A DNA stretch of 64,000 nucleotides from Photobacterium rosenbergii (GTDB lineage: Bacteria; Pseudomonadota; Gammaproteobacteria; Enterobacterales; Vibrionaceae), in NCBI RefSeq assembly GCF_003026455.1, contig NZ_PYMB01000015.1:40146-104145 (forward strand), written 5' to 3'. Positions 33,285 through 42,658 of the stretch are shown one piece after another. Position 1 is the first letter of the stretch. Each line of letters starts with the position of its first letter. Both the position numbers and the translations under genes were made by a program. The notes below the pieces were generated by a model. That model worked only from the letters and a program-made list of their open reading frames with translations. It ran no database searches and was not told the DNA's origin.

Positions 33285-34793
33285 TTAAGTCTTCACATCT
33301 GTTGCTAATGTCTCATCGATAACATCTTCATGTCCCATATAAGTCCGCGAAGAACAAAATGGCGTAAGTGGCACACTGGGTTCGAGGATCTCTGGTTCTT
33401 CCGCTTTCTGCTCCTGCTCCATGGCCATTTTTCGGACCTGATTAACCACCAGCATACCGCTGAAGATACCAAAGGCAATGGTGCCTACAGCTTGTCCTAT
33501 CAGCACCCCTTCTGCACCACCGAGTTTTCCCCCGAGCCAAACAAATGGAATAGTGCCTAGGGTCGCTTTCCCCATATTTAGTGCTGTCGACCATGTCGGA
33601 CGGTTGAGGTTATTGAAGGCCGCATTGGCAACAAACATGGCCCCGTTAAAGATAAAGGTAATCGCAATTATCGTACAGAACACCGAGACAAGGCTCGCAG
33701 CATCCTGCTCTAAGCTAAATATCGCAATCAGCCAGTCTTGCCCCCACCAGAGCAGAACAGAAACCACCACACAGTAGGCTGTAACGAACATCAACGCATC
33801 TGATAATGAGCGCAGAATACGATCCCAACGGCCCGCGCCAAAGTTCTGGCCAATGATCGGGCCAATGGCCCCTGATAGCGAAAAGACCAAAGCAAAGCAC
33901 ACCGGCATAATTCGACCTATGACGGCATAGCCTGCCACGTAACTTTCACCAAACTGGGCAATATGGCTAGTCACAATCGCATTGCCGATTGGGGTCGCGG
34001 TATTGGTTAGGATCGCAGGAAACGCAATGGCAGAGATGGGTAGCAATGAAGACAAAAAAGAACCGATTTTGGGGCGGGCAACTAGGTTATGATGAACAAT
34101 AACCGCATGGATTGAAAACACCATAACAGCCACTCGGGCAAATACGGACGCCGTTGCCGCGCCCTCGACGCCCATAGAAAAGCCGAAAATAAACAGAGGG
34201 TCGAGTACCGCATTCACCGCCCCACCAATAATAGTGGCATACATCGAACGGCGTGCATCGCCTATCCCCCTAAGCGCAGCGCCGGCTGCCATAGAAACGG
34301 CCACCACTGGCGCGCTTGGCATCAATATTGTCAGGTAATCTGTCGCGGCCTCAGCCACCCTACCCTTTGCCCCAATCATTGCCAATAGTGACTGCAAATT
34401 ATCGAGTACAAGGGACACCAGCACCGCACTGAAAATAACGGCAAAGATCATGACATTTACCGTCACATTTCGTGCCTGTTCGCGATTATTGGCACCCAGT
34501 GCCCGGGAAACCAAAGCCCCCGTCGCAATAGAAGTACCGATAGAAGCCGAAGTGGTGAAGAAAACCAAAGTACCCGCAAAACCGATTGCAGCCGCTAGTT
34601 CAATTTCACCCAACAAACTGATGAAGAACATATCAAGCAAGTCAACCAGGAACAGCGCCATCAAGCCAACCGCACCGGTACCTGACATCACGACGATATG
34701 CTTCATCGTTGAACCAGTGACAAACTTGGCGTCTTTATCTGCTATTGGCTGTGTTTTGTTATTTTCTTCGGAAGATTGGGACGGCTTAGGCAC
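33285..34793 (-). CDS. MATE-family efflux transporter
   Basis: A 502-residue protein with about twelve helices and the MATE duplication (LVDLLDMFFISLLGEIELAAAI; AAGAALRGIGDARRSM; GPIIGQNFGAGRWDRI). It exports cationic drugs or metabolites against sodium or protons. The N-terminal 25 and C-terminal 40 residues are hydrophilic extensions. No regulator is adjacent. Monocistronic by spacing. Confidence 0.9.
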   Translation of the reverse strand: MPKPSQSSEENNKTQPIADKDAKFVTGSTMKHIVVMSGTGAVGLMALFLVDLLDMFFISLLGEIELAAAIGFAGTLVFFTTSASIGTSIATGALVSRALGANNREQARNVTVNVMIFAVIFSAVLVSLVLDNLQSLLAMIGAKGRVAEAATDYLTILMPSAPVVAVSMAAGAALRGIGDARRSMYATIIGGAVNAVLDPLFIFGFSMGVEGAATASVFARVAVMVFSIHAVIVHHNLVARPKIGSFLSSLLPISAIAFPAILTNTATPIGNAIVTSHIAQFGESYVAGYAVIGRIMPVCFALVFSLSGAIGPIIGQNFGAGRWDRILRSLSDALMFVTAYCVVVSVLLWWGQDWLIAIFSLEQDAASLVSVFCTIIAITFIFNGAMFVANAAFNNLNRPTWSTALNMGKATLGTIPFVWLGGKLGGAEGVLIGQAVGTIAFGIFSGMLVVNQVRKMAMEQEQKAEEPEILEPSVPLTPFCSSRTYMGHEDVIDETLATDVKT

Positions 34794-34844
34794 TGGCTCT
34801 CCTTGCTAGCATTAACAAACACTCAGGGTATGATGAAATACAAG

Positions 34845-34865
34845 AAAGGCGCCCACAGCGCCTTT
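34845..34865. terminator. Terminator after the CBS gene
   Basis: AAAGGCGC (34845-34852), loop CCACA, GCGCCTTT (34858-34865), with T-rich flank on both strands. Confidence 0.78.
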
Positions 34866-34891
34866 TCTATGTCGATGACAACGTCTTTGAA

Positions 34892-35308
34892 TTAAACTGG
34901 GTGCTTGAAGCAGTCACCAATTTGGTTACTGATCGCTGTTAACACATCACGGCGGGTGATAACCCCAACCAGTTGACCGTATTCTACCACAGGGTAAATT
35001 TTAGGTTTTTGCCCCGCCATGGTATCGGCCAATTCGATAATCGAATCTTCAGGAGAAACCGTCAATACATCCGCACGCATGCACTCTTCAACAGTATGTG
35101 TATCATGGCAGTGATAGCCCACTTTTAGCAGTTTGTGGATCATATCCTGTTCAGACAAAAAGCCGACAACTTTACGCGTCTCATCGACCACTGGGCCACC
35201 GATTTGCTTGGCGGAAAGTAGCTTATCCAGTGCCTTAGAAAGAGACATCTTAGGTTCGAATGTCACCGGACGAACATTCATATAATCCTTGACCTTCAAC
35301 GACTCCAT
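34892..35308 (-). CDS. CBS-domain pair protein
   Basis: A 138-residue protein made of two CBS motifs (KDYMNVRPVTFEPKM...GFLSEQDM and CMRADVLTVSPEDSI...VGVITRRDVL), the usual adenosyl-nucleotide-binding Bateman module. No effector domain is fused. It may regulate another protein by binding AMP, ATP or similar; the partner is not evident. GGGGGA precedes the ATG. Confidence 0.9.
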   Translation of the reverse strand: MESLKVKDYMNVRPVTFEPKMSLSKALDKLLSAKQIGGPVVDETRKVVGFLSEQDMIHKLLKVGYHCHDTHTVEECMRADVLTVSPEDSIIELADTMAGQKPKIYPVVEYGQLVGVITRRDVLTAISNQIGDCFKHPV

Positions 35309-35534
35309 ACATCCCCCTAATCATACTTGCCAGAACCATCGACCACTCTGCTGACAGCCCTTAGCGCTAACTTTTCAGATTGGCCCTCCTCGTCCAAGGA
35401 GCACCTCCTTTTGATCTAAGTGTCGTCTATTTCCTTGAAATTACTAAATTGAAATAGATGATTTTCTTGATAGGTGCTGCCTATCATGGCATCCCACCAA
35501 GTTTTTTGCTGGCCGCGAGGAAAGGAAGATATAA

Positions 35535-35561
35535 AAAACCGCTGAAAAATTCAGCGGTTTT
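35535..35561. terminator. Terminator of the ydgA-like gene
   Basis: AAAACCGCTGAA (35535-35546), loop AAA, TTCAGCGGTTTT (35550-35561), A/T-rich on both sides. Confidence 0.87.
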
Positions 35562-35587
35562 ATTGGTGTAAAAAGATAAGTAAGGGC

Positions 35588-36901
35588 TTACATGAAGAGC
35601 ATAAATAGCATGGCAAAAGGCAGTTGATCACCGTTCGACAGGATCACCTTGTCACCTTCTATCTGCATATCGAGCAGGTAGTGGGTCTCATTCCTTTCAA
35701 CAATCGCGCTCTGCTCTAACATGTCGACACGCTCACTAAGCAGTGGATCCGCTTCGACCAAATCGACAGGTAGGCTAAGATGAATATCGCCGCCCAAATT
35801 CTGGGCAATTTGACCAATGTTCTGAGAGATATTGCTGATCCCTGGGGCTATAGCCATATTCAAACGGCTAGTTACCTGTCCTTCCGGCGCCAAAACACTT
35901 AAATCATTTACCGAGAAAGCCAGCCCTTTAGCTACCAGTGCATCCAAAGCATCTGAAACTTCCTTGGCTTGCTGTTCGGTCAGCGGCTCTTCGAGATCAT
36001 CCGTCATATCCCCCAGTCGGCTCAACGATGGGTAATCAAGATCGGAAAAGGCCATCTGGAAGTTAAAGTTGCTGTACTCGCTGCCATCGAGCATCACCAG
36101 CTTACCCACTTTGACATGGTTAGAGTTAGCCAGTTGCTGCTCCGGTTTATCTTCGCCTTCAGCGGCCTCTGGCTGAGTCAGAATGTTCTCCATGCCAACA
36201 GCGACACCGGATAAATCCAAGCTCTGCTCGGAGTTGAGATCCTTGAAGCTGACAGCCTCAAGCGTCAGGGACTGATCGCCAATCCAGAACTGCCCGTCCA
36301 GGTATCCCTTACCACCACCTTTCAGGCCTTTTAGTACCATCTCTTCTTGTGCTGTTGTAGTCAGGCTGGCAGCAGGCAACTGGTATTGAAATTCACCGGC
36401 TCCTTTCGCGTTGACCGTACCCTGCATAATAAACGGGGAAACAGCGACATTGTTGCCGTTAACTTCTGTTGCTTCAATTGGATTGATCTGGAAGGTAAAG
36501 TCCGTCTTTCGGGTAAGTGCGGTGCTAGTTGTGAAAGTAACAGGCGCAACATTTTCACCCCATAGCGCATTAGCCATCGGCTTCAGCTCTTCATCTACCA
36601 GCAGTTCACTGGTTGAAGAAACCCCCATAAAACCGTGGCTAACATGGTGCTTTACAAACCAAACAGTCGGTAAGCCTTCATCTTCAAAAAGAAACTTCAG
36701 CTCATCCTTTAGCTCAATTTTGGATACTGCCTCTGAGCTAAGGTATCCGCGCTGATACGAATCGCTGGACACAGCAAGGTAAGGGTTTTCATATTGGCCC
36801 AATGTATCAAGATAAATGCGCTCGCCAATTTGCCCCGTGGCGAACGGCCAACACAGCGCCACTGCCACAGCACCACCAACGGCACCGATTTTTCCTAGCA
36901 T
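35588..36901 (-). CDS. YdgA-family (DUF945) protein
   Basis: A 437-residue protein with an N-terminal hydrophobic anchor (IGAVGGAVAVALCWPFATG) and a long periplasmic region typical of DUF945: IGERIYLDTLGQYENPYL, HHVSHGFMGVSS, and the C-terminal NETHYLLDMQIEGDKVILSNG. E. coli YdgA has no firm biochemical function; envelope location is likely. It is monocistronic. Family assignment is good, function unknown. Confidence 0.85.
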   Translation of the reverse strand: MLGKIGAVGGAVAVALCWPFATGQIGERIYLDTLGQYENPYLAVSSDSYQRGYLSSEAVSKIELKDELKFLFEDEGLPTVWFVKHHVSHGFMGVSSTSELLVDEELKPMANALWGENVAPVTFTTSTALTRKTDFTFQINPIEATEVNGNNVAVSPFIMQGTVNAKGAGEFQYQLPAASLTTTAQEEMVLKGLKGGGKGYLDGQFWIGDQSLTLEAVSFKDLNSEQSLDLSGVAVGMENILTQPEAAEGEDKPEQQLANSNHVKVGKLVMLDGSEYSNFNFQMAFSDLDYPSLSRLGDMTDDLEEPLTEQQAKEVSDALDALVAKGLAFSVNDLSVLAPEGQVTSRLNMAIAPGISNISQNIGQIAQNLGGDIHLSLPVDLVEADPLLSERVDMLEQSAIVERNETHYLLDMQIEGDKVILSNGDQLPFAMLFMLFM

Positions 36902-37166
36902 TATTTTTAGGTCCCAGATCTGAAGATGAAAAACTCAGTCTATCATAGCTTGCTGAACAATGAATTTATCAATCTGCATTGATTTCTTAGGAAATTTTGA
37001 TACCTATCGCGCAAACAGGCTCGAAATCACACCTTCGGCAAGGGGGAAAATTATTCTCACGCGATTGCTAGTTGGCTCTCAGTCCAGGCTGCTGATTTCT
37101 TATACACTTAATTCAAAGTATCTAAATATAACAGTTACATAGCAATATTTTGACGTGAAAGGTGTG

Positions 37167-39122
37167 ATGGTGAATAGTTTTGCGATTGTCTGTCTGGACG
37201 ACGATCCTCTGGTCGTGGAAAAGCTTAATCAGGATTTGGCTGATTTTGCCGATCTTTTTGATATCTATAATGCCTATAGCATTACGGAAGCCAATGAGAT
37301 CCTTGAAGACATTGCGACCAATAACCAGCGTGTCGCAATGGTTATCTGTGACAATGAACTTGGCGAAGACAAGGGCGTTAACTTTTTAGTCTCCCTCGAA
37401 AAGTACCCGGCCAGCAAACAAGCCCGCTCGGTCCTGCTTAATGATATGCCCCAGCTCGATGCCATTATGCAAGCGGTGAACGAAGGCCGGCTGCACTACT
37501 GCCTTACCAAGCCGTGGAACTCACAAGAGCTCAAACAAGTTCTGCTCAAAGAGCTGACCCATTTTGTATTGAAGCACCCTGATGAAGACTGGCTCAAGTA
37601 CAGCCAATTGCTTGATCACCGCCGGATCCTCAATGCCCACATCGAACGTCAAATGTCACGTTTTCGTTCTGGATTTATCCAGCATAGCCATACCCTAGAC
37701 GACACCAGCCTAGCCAACCAAGTTATTGATGCGCTACACGAGTTCTTTGCCAGCAACGACGAAACCCGCGCCTGTCGCAGCTACAGTGCCAACCACATCC
37801 TGACCCAGGAAGGTGAGCCGAATAATTTCCTCTGGTTCATCACCAGCGGTGAGGTCGCGTTATACAAAAAAGATGAGCACGGTTGCCGCCATGAGGTCGT
37901 AAGAGCTGGCCCTGGTCATCTTGTCGGCGGTATGTCATTCATTTCAGGCGAGAGCTCCTTCTCGACAGGGGTCACCCTTTGCGGCACGGATGTCATCAAG
38001 CTCGACCGCGAGCTATTCAACAAAGTCATGAACTCACGCAGTGAGTTGCTGCCATTGTTCACCAATCTGCTGCTACGTAACTTCAACCGCCGCCTAAAAG
38101 GCAGTATTCAAACCGAACTGCGCTTGCAGCAAACACTGAAATCCCTCGATGAGGCCTACCATCAACTGGTCGAAAAAGAAAAGATGGCCATGTTGGGCCA
38201 ACTGGTGGCAGGCGTCGCACACGAACTCAATAATCCCGTTTCTGCCATTCTTCGAGGCAGTGATACACTCAAACAGACCATTGGCACCATCACCAACACC
38301 ACGCTTAGCCATGAAAACCAAGACCGTGGCAATGACATTATGCAGCAGGCTATGCAATCAAGGCCACTGTCCACATCAGAGGCCCGTCAACGCGCCAAAC
38401 AACTGACTGGTACACTCGGCGACAAGCAATTGGCCCGCAAGGTCGTTCAAATGGGCATAGATGACGATCACTACCTAGAACAATGGCTGTTGCCGCAGAA
38501 AAATCAATTACCTCAAGTTCTATCTGAATGGGAAAATTACTACCAGATGGGCAACTTCCTGCGCTCAATCAATGTCTGTGCCCAGCGCATTGCCGATCTG
38601 GTCAAAAGCTTGAAAAGCTATGCACGGCAAGATGACGAATCCATCCATTTTGTTGACATCCATGAAGGGTTGGAAGACACCTTAGTGATCTTCGAAAACA
38701 AATTGAAGCGGCACCATGTGGTCAAAGAATACAGCCCGCTACCGCCTGTTTACTGCCAGCCCATCGCTTTACAGCAGGTGTGGACTAACCTGATTTCCAA
38801 CGCCCTCGATGCCGTTGAGGAACCCGGTGAAATCAAGGTAGTCACCCGAATGGTCAGTGGCGAGCAAAACGGACAACAAGCAATTGAAGTCATCGTCGAA
38901 GATAATGGCAAAGGAATACCTCAAGAGCAGCAAGAAAAAGTATTCGAACTGAATTTCACCACCAAGCGAGAAGGCAACTTCGGGCTGGGTATAGGGTTAT
39001 CTGTCTGCCAGCAGATCATCCATCAACACAATGGCAGCATCAGGGTTGAATCCGAACCTGGATTATTTACCAAAATGATAGTGACTTTGCCTTTAGGCGA
39101 GGCAGTTAAGGAGAGCCTATGA
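37167..39122 (+). CDS. Hybrid soluble histidine kinase: receiver, cNMP-binding-like domain, kinase
   Basis: A protein of about 651 residues. Counting from a GTG at 37155, the receiver spans 8-125 with D66 (VICDNEL) and K119 (TKPW), but the conserved Thr after strand 4 is Asn (VLLNDM) and MPG is lost. A cNMP-binding-like roll follows (FITSGEVALYKKDE, PGHLVGGMSFISGE), then the H-box LVAGVAHELNNPVSAILRG, a long insert (SEARQRAKQLTGTLG), and the ATPase domain (NLISNALDAVEE, FGLGIGLSVC). ATG 37167 has AAAGG four bases upstream. Its stop overlaps the next receiver gene by ATGA. No membrane helix. Confidence 0.9.
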   Translation: MVNSFAIVCLDDDPLVVEKLNQDLADFADLFDIYNAYSITEANEILEDIATNNQRVAMVICDNELGEDKGVNFLVSLEKYPASKQARSVLLNDMPQLDAIMQAVNEGRLHYCLTKPWNSQELKQVLLKELTHFVLKHPDEDWLKYSQLLDHRRILNAHIERQMSRFRSGFIQHSHTLDDTSLANQVIDALHEFFASNDETRACRSYSANHILTQEGEPNNFLWFITSGEVALYKKDEHGCRHEVVRAGPGHLVGGMSFISGESSFSTGVTLCGTDVIKLDRELFNKVMNSRSELLPLFTNLLLRNFNRRLKGSIQTELRLQQTLKSLDEAYHQLVEKEKMAMLGQLVAGVAHELNNPVSAILRGSDTLKQTIGTITNTTLSHENQDRGNDIMQQAMQSRPLSTSEARQRAKQLTGTLGDKQLARKVVQMGIDDDHYLEQWLLPQKNQLPQVLSEWENYYQMGNFLRSINVCAQRIADLVKSLKSYARQDDESIHFVDIHEGLEDTLVIFENKLKRHHVVKEYSPLPPVYCQPIALQQVWTNLISNALDAVEEPGEIKVVTRMVSGEQNGQQAIEVIVEDNGKGIPQEQQEKVFELNFTTKREGNFGLGIGLSVCQQIIHQHNGSIRVESEPGLFTKMIVTLPLGEAVKESL

Positions 39123-39625
39123 ACAAATATCTGATCCTTTGCGTTGATGATGAGCGCGAAGTACTTGATAGCGTGATTAATGATCTGCGTGCACTGGATG
39201 AATACTTTGTGATTGAAGCCGCTGAATCGGTGGATGAGGCGAAAGAAGTGCTTGCCGATACCATCGCTGATCATATTCCGCTGGCACTGATTTTGTGTGA
39301 TCACATTATGCCCGGCGAAACAGGCATCGATTTCCTTATCGAACTTAAACACCAAGAAGAGTCTAGCAATGCGCGTAAGGTATTGCTGACCGGCCAGGCT
39401 GGCCTCGAGGAAACCGTTCAGGCAGTGAATAACGCTAGTTTGGATTACTATATCGCCAAACCGTGGAATGGGGACCAACTCAAACAGATCGTCATTGATC
39501 AGCTGACAACCTATGTGATCGACAATGAGTCGGAGGCAGAACTGCTTGCTTGGATGCAGATCCTTGATACCAACCGGATCATGGAAGCCCTCAGCCACCG
39601 CCGCTTATCTTTGTCGGACATATAA
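39119..39625 (+). CDS. Stand-alone response-regulator receiver protein
   Basis: A 168-residue receiver with D10-D11, D61 (ILCDHIMPG), T91 (VLLTGQ) and K114 (AKPW), and a C-terminal tail WMQILDTNRIMEALSHRRLS. The same positions and tail occur in the receiver at 29822, so the two are paralogues. Translation is probably coupled to the hybrid kinase through the ATGA overlap. No output domain, so it must act by protein contact. Confidence 0.9.
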   Translation: MNKYLILCVDDEREVLDSVINDLRALDEYFVIEAAESVDEAKEVLADTIADHIPLALILCDHIMPGETGIDFLIELKHQEESSNARKVLLTGQAGLEETVQAVNNASLDYYIAKPWNGDQLKQIVIDQLTTYVIDNESEAELLAWMQILDTNRIMEALSHRRLSLSDI

Positions 39626-39758
39626 CCCTACAAATTTAATTGTCATACAAACCTTTTCGGGATAGGGCTAAAAGTGTTATCTTGGTCACAAAACAATAAG
39701 ATCAATTACACTACTCCAAGGCTTCTGCCGAGGAACAGTCAACCCGAAAAGGTGATCC

Positions 39759-40748
39759 ATGAAAGTTGCAGTCTTCAGCACCAAAAAGTATGACCAAAAC
39801 TCATTCGAGCTGATTAATCAACACTACAACCATCAGCTCGACTTTTACGATTTCCGCTTAACACTTCAAACCGTCAAAATCGTTCAGGGCTATGATGCCG
39901 TTTGTGCTTTCGTCAATGACGATTTAAGCCGTCCAGTGCTAGAAGCACTGGCAGAAAACCAAGTAAAACTGATTGCAATGCGCTGTGCCGGCTACGACAA
40001 AGTCGATATTGAAGCAGCTAAATCGCTTGGTATTCAGGTCGTCCGCGTACCCGCCTATTCTCCAGAAGCTATTGCTGAGCATACCCTTGGCCTGATGCTC
40101 AGCCTTAACCGCCGTATCCATCGTGCCTACCAACGTACCCGGGACGCAAATTTCTCCCTAGAAGGCCTGACTGGCTTCAACTTCCACGGCAAAACGGTGG
40201 GGGTTATTGGTACAGGCAAAATCGGCATTGCCACTATTCGTATCCTCAAAGGGCTTGGCATGAACATTCTTGCTTTCGATCCATACGAAAACCCTACGGC
40301 AATTGAGTTGGGTGTGGAATACACCAGCCTGAATGACATCTACCGTCAGTCCGACGTTATTACTCTGCACTGTCCGATGACAGAAGAGAACTACCACATG
40401 CTCAATGCCGATGCCTTCGACAAAATGCGTGATGGCGTAATGATCATCAACACCAGTCGTGGTGAACTACTCAACTCCAAAGATGCTATCGAGGCGCTGA
40501 AAAGCAGTAAAATTGGCTCTTTGGGTATTGATGTGTACGAAAACGAAAAAGATCTGTTCTTTGAAGACAAATCGAATGATGTGATTAAAGATGATGTCTT
40601 CCGCCGCCTATCTGCTTGTCACAACGTATTATTCACAGGTCATCAGGCTTTTCTAACTGAAGAAGCCCTTGGCAATATTGCCGACACCACATTGAACAAC
40701 ATGACGCAATTTGAACACGAAAAGCGCTCAGGTAATGAATTGATATAA
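39759..40748 (+). CDS. ldhA: D-lactate dehydrogenase (fermentative)
   Basis: A 329-residue D-2-hydroxyacid dehydrogenase very like E. coli LdhA: MKVAVFSTKKYD start, NAD fold GVIGTGKIG (about 152-160), catalytic Arg in NTSRGELL, Glu in DVYENEKDLFFED, and His in GHQAFLTEEAL. It reduces pyruvate to D-lactate with NADH in the cytoplasm. AAAAGGTGA precedes the ATG. Monocistronic. Confidence 0.94.
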   Translation: MKVAVFSTKKYDQNSFELINQHYNHQLDFYDFRLTLQTVKIVQGYDAVCAFVNDDLSRPVLEALAENQVKLIAMRCAGYDKVDIEAAKSLGIQVVRVPAYSPEAIAEHTLGLMLSLNRRIHRAYQRTRDANFSLEGLTGFNFHGKTVGVIGTGKIGIATIRILKGLGMNILAFDPYENPTAIELGVEYTSLNDIYRQSDVITLHCPMTEENYHMLNADAFDKMRDGVMIINTSRGELLNSKDAIEALKSSKIGSLGIDVYENEKDLFFEDKSNDVIKDDVFRRLSACHNVLFTGHQAFLTEEALGNIADTTLNNMTQFEHEKRSGNELI

Positions 40749-40782
40749 CCTCAAAATATCAATTTGAACAGCAACAACTTAG

Positions 40783-40802
40783 GGGCAGGCCACCGCCTGC
40801 CC
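40783..40802 (+). terminator. GC-rich hairpin after ldhA
   Basis: GGGCAGGC (40783-40790), loop CACC, GCCTGCCC (40795-40802). The T-run is missing, so this is only a probable terminator. Confidence 0.55.
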
Positions 40803-40978
40803 TACATGCCTCAAAAAGCCACTCACGCAAAACGATCACAAATTTTTACCAATTTTGTCGACTTTTACGCCAATCCCTTTAAAAACAAGACAGCAAAATT
40901 CCACAAAACTGCTATGAACACCGGCTTTTGTCCATTAAAATAGTGCAATTAATTTTTAGCCCATTGGACAAATTTGTC

Positions 40979-41527
40979 ATGCGTAAAATTCTAATTGCTT
41001 CAGGTCTTGTCCTGGCATCTGTGTCGGCCGCTCAGGCGAATGCTCAACCGACTATGAGCAACTTCAACTACGACTACGCTGAAGCTCGTATTGGCATCAG
41101 CCCGCTGACTTACGGTGCTGGTTTCAGCACATCAATCCACCCTAATGCCCACATTACCGGTAGCGTTGATACTGAATTCGACAGCGACTGGGATGCAGCG
41201 CTTGGTGTAGGTTTCCACGCACCAGTAAACAACTGGGCTGACATCACAGGTGAGCTTAAGGCTCGCAGCGCTAAAAACAAAGGCGCACTGAAAAGCTCAA
41301 GCGGTAAATTCGGTGTAGAAGTTAACCTAGGTATTCGCCAGTGGTTGGGTCCACAACTAGAAGTTGGCGGTACTATCGGTCACCTAAACATTGATGAATA
41401 TGAAGAAGTAATCGGCAGCGTATACGGTCGCTTCCACGCAACTGAACTGTTCTCAGTTGGCGTGACGGGTCGTTTCAACGAGCTTTACGGTGATCAGGTT
41501 ATGCTATCAACTCGATTCAAGTTCTAA
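40979..41527 (+). CDS. Small outer-membrane beta-barrel protein
   Basis: A 182-residue protein with a signal peptide (ILIASGLVLASVSAAQANA) and about eight alternating strands (EARIGISPLTYGAGFSTSI, WADITGELKAR, FGVEVNLGIRQWL, FSVGVTGRFNEL) ending in LSTRFKF, an outer-membrane insertion signal. It is the size of an OmpX/OmpW-type barrel, but no family is certain. The 12-bp palindrome GACAAATTTGTC touches the ATG at 40979, leaving little room for a ribosome site. Strong terminator after the stop. Confidence 0.8.
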   Translation: MRKILIASGLVLASVSAAQANAQPTMSNFNYDYAEARIGISPLTYGAGFSTSIHPNAHITGSVDTEFDSDWDAALGVGFHAPVNNWADITGELKARSAKNKGALKSSSGKFGVEVNLGIRQWLGPQLEVGGTIGHLNIDEYEEVIGSVYGRFHATELFSVGVTGRFNELYGDQVMLSTRFKF

Positions 41528-41554
41528 ATATCGATAGATAGACTAATTAATGAT

Positions 41555-41580
41555 AAACGCCCTGCACCTGCAGGGCGTTT
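41555..41580. terminator. Bidirectional terminator
   Basis: AAACGCCCTGCA (41555-41566), loop CC, TGCAGGGCGTTT (41569-41580), then TCTTTT. It separates convergent genes. Confidence 0.9.
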
Positions 41581-41608
41581 TCTTTTGGTCACAAGCAAAG
41601 TGGAAGGG

Positions 41609-42511
41609 TTACTGCACTTCGCCAAGCCAGTCGATAAATGCCTTTATTCGTGGCGATGTTGCCATCTCCTTGCGGCATACTAAGAAATAATTTTGTGGTG
41701 ATGGCACCGATAACATAAACGGAGTGACCAGTCGCCCTGTCTGAAGTTGTTCAGCAATAAATGACGCTCGCCCTATTGCCACCCCTATTCCACGTTCCGC
41801 TGCCTGCAAAGCCAAATCAGCACGGTCAAAGGTACATCCTGTCTCAGGGAGGACAACACCATTTTGCTGAGCCCAATATTGCCACTCATCATTTTTACCC
41901 GCCCTAGCCCAAGGTGCGGCATCATGTAACAGCATACAGGACATTAATTTGGCGGGGTTTCCATACAAATCATGCTGCTCTGCATACTCGTGGCTACAAA
42001 CTGGCACCATGCTTTCATCCATGAGTTTAACAACATGAAGGCCCGTATATTTGCCATTACCAAAGTAGATAGCACAGTCGAAAGACTCGGTATGGAAGTC
42101 CACCAGTTCATTTCTAGTCCGAAGGTGAAAACGTAACGCGGGATACTTTTCCATAAAGCTCCCCAGCCTTGGTAATAACCAACGCTGGGCAAAAGTAGGC
42201 GGAACAGAAACGTTGAGATCACCGCTTAGCTCTAATGTCCTTAAATCCCGTAATTCATTGGCTATATCACCAAAGTTAAGTGCCAGCACTTCCTTCAAGC
42301 GCTTTCCTTCATCAGTCAGGGTCAGCTTGCGCGGTTGCCGGATGAACAGCTTTACCCCTAATGATTCTTCCAGGTTCTTTATTTTATGACTGACTGCACT
42401 TTGTGTTAGGCAAAGGATCTCTGCCGCACGGGTAAAACTCATTTGATCGGCAGCAATCAAAAAGCAGTGGAGCCCCGAAAGTACAGGCCCCGTCAAACGT
42501 GGTAATCGCAT
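41609..42511 (-). CDS. LysR-family regulator, GcvA-like
   Basis: A 300-residue LysR protein. Helix-turn-helix MSFTRAAEILCLTQSAVSHKI, then LFIRQPRKLTLTDEGKRL, and an effector domain in the style of GcvA-group regulators (FHTESFDCAIYFGNGKYTGLHVVKL; FDRADLALQAAERGIGVAIGRASFI). Target and inducer are unknown; neither neighbour is an obvious partner. Confidence 0.88.
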   Translation of the reverse strand: MRLPRLTGPVLSGLHCFLIAADQMSFTRAAEILCLTQSAVSHKIKNLEESLGVKLFIRQPRKLTLTDEGKRLKEVLALNFGDIANELRDLRTLELSGDLNVSVPPTFAQRWLLPRLGSFMEKYPALRFHLRTRNELVDFHTESFDCAIYFGNGKYTGLHVVKLMDESMVPVCSHEYAEQHDLYGNPAKLMSCMLLHDAAPWARAGKNDEWQYWAQQNGVVLPETGCTFDRADLALQAAERGIGVAIGRASFIAEQLQTGRLVTPFMLSVPSPQNYFLVCRKEMATSPRIKAFIDWLGEVQ

Positions 42512-42602
42512 ATATCTTTGAACAGCATGGACTTATTTTCACATGATATACCCAAAGCCTATGAGATGCCCCCTCTTCCACCACTTTTCATGTGGTAAAA
42601 AT

Positions 42603-42633
42603 AAAAAAGCGGCTGGTAACCAGCCGCTTTTTT
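42603..42633 (-). terminator. Terminator of tfoX
   Basis: AAAAAAGCGGCTGG (42603-42616), loop TAA, CCAGCCGCTTTTTT (42620-42633), symmetric and usable on both strands. Confidence 0.9.
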
Positions 42634-42658
42634 AAGATCTGAAAATAATGATAGCAAC

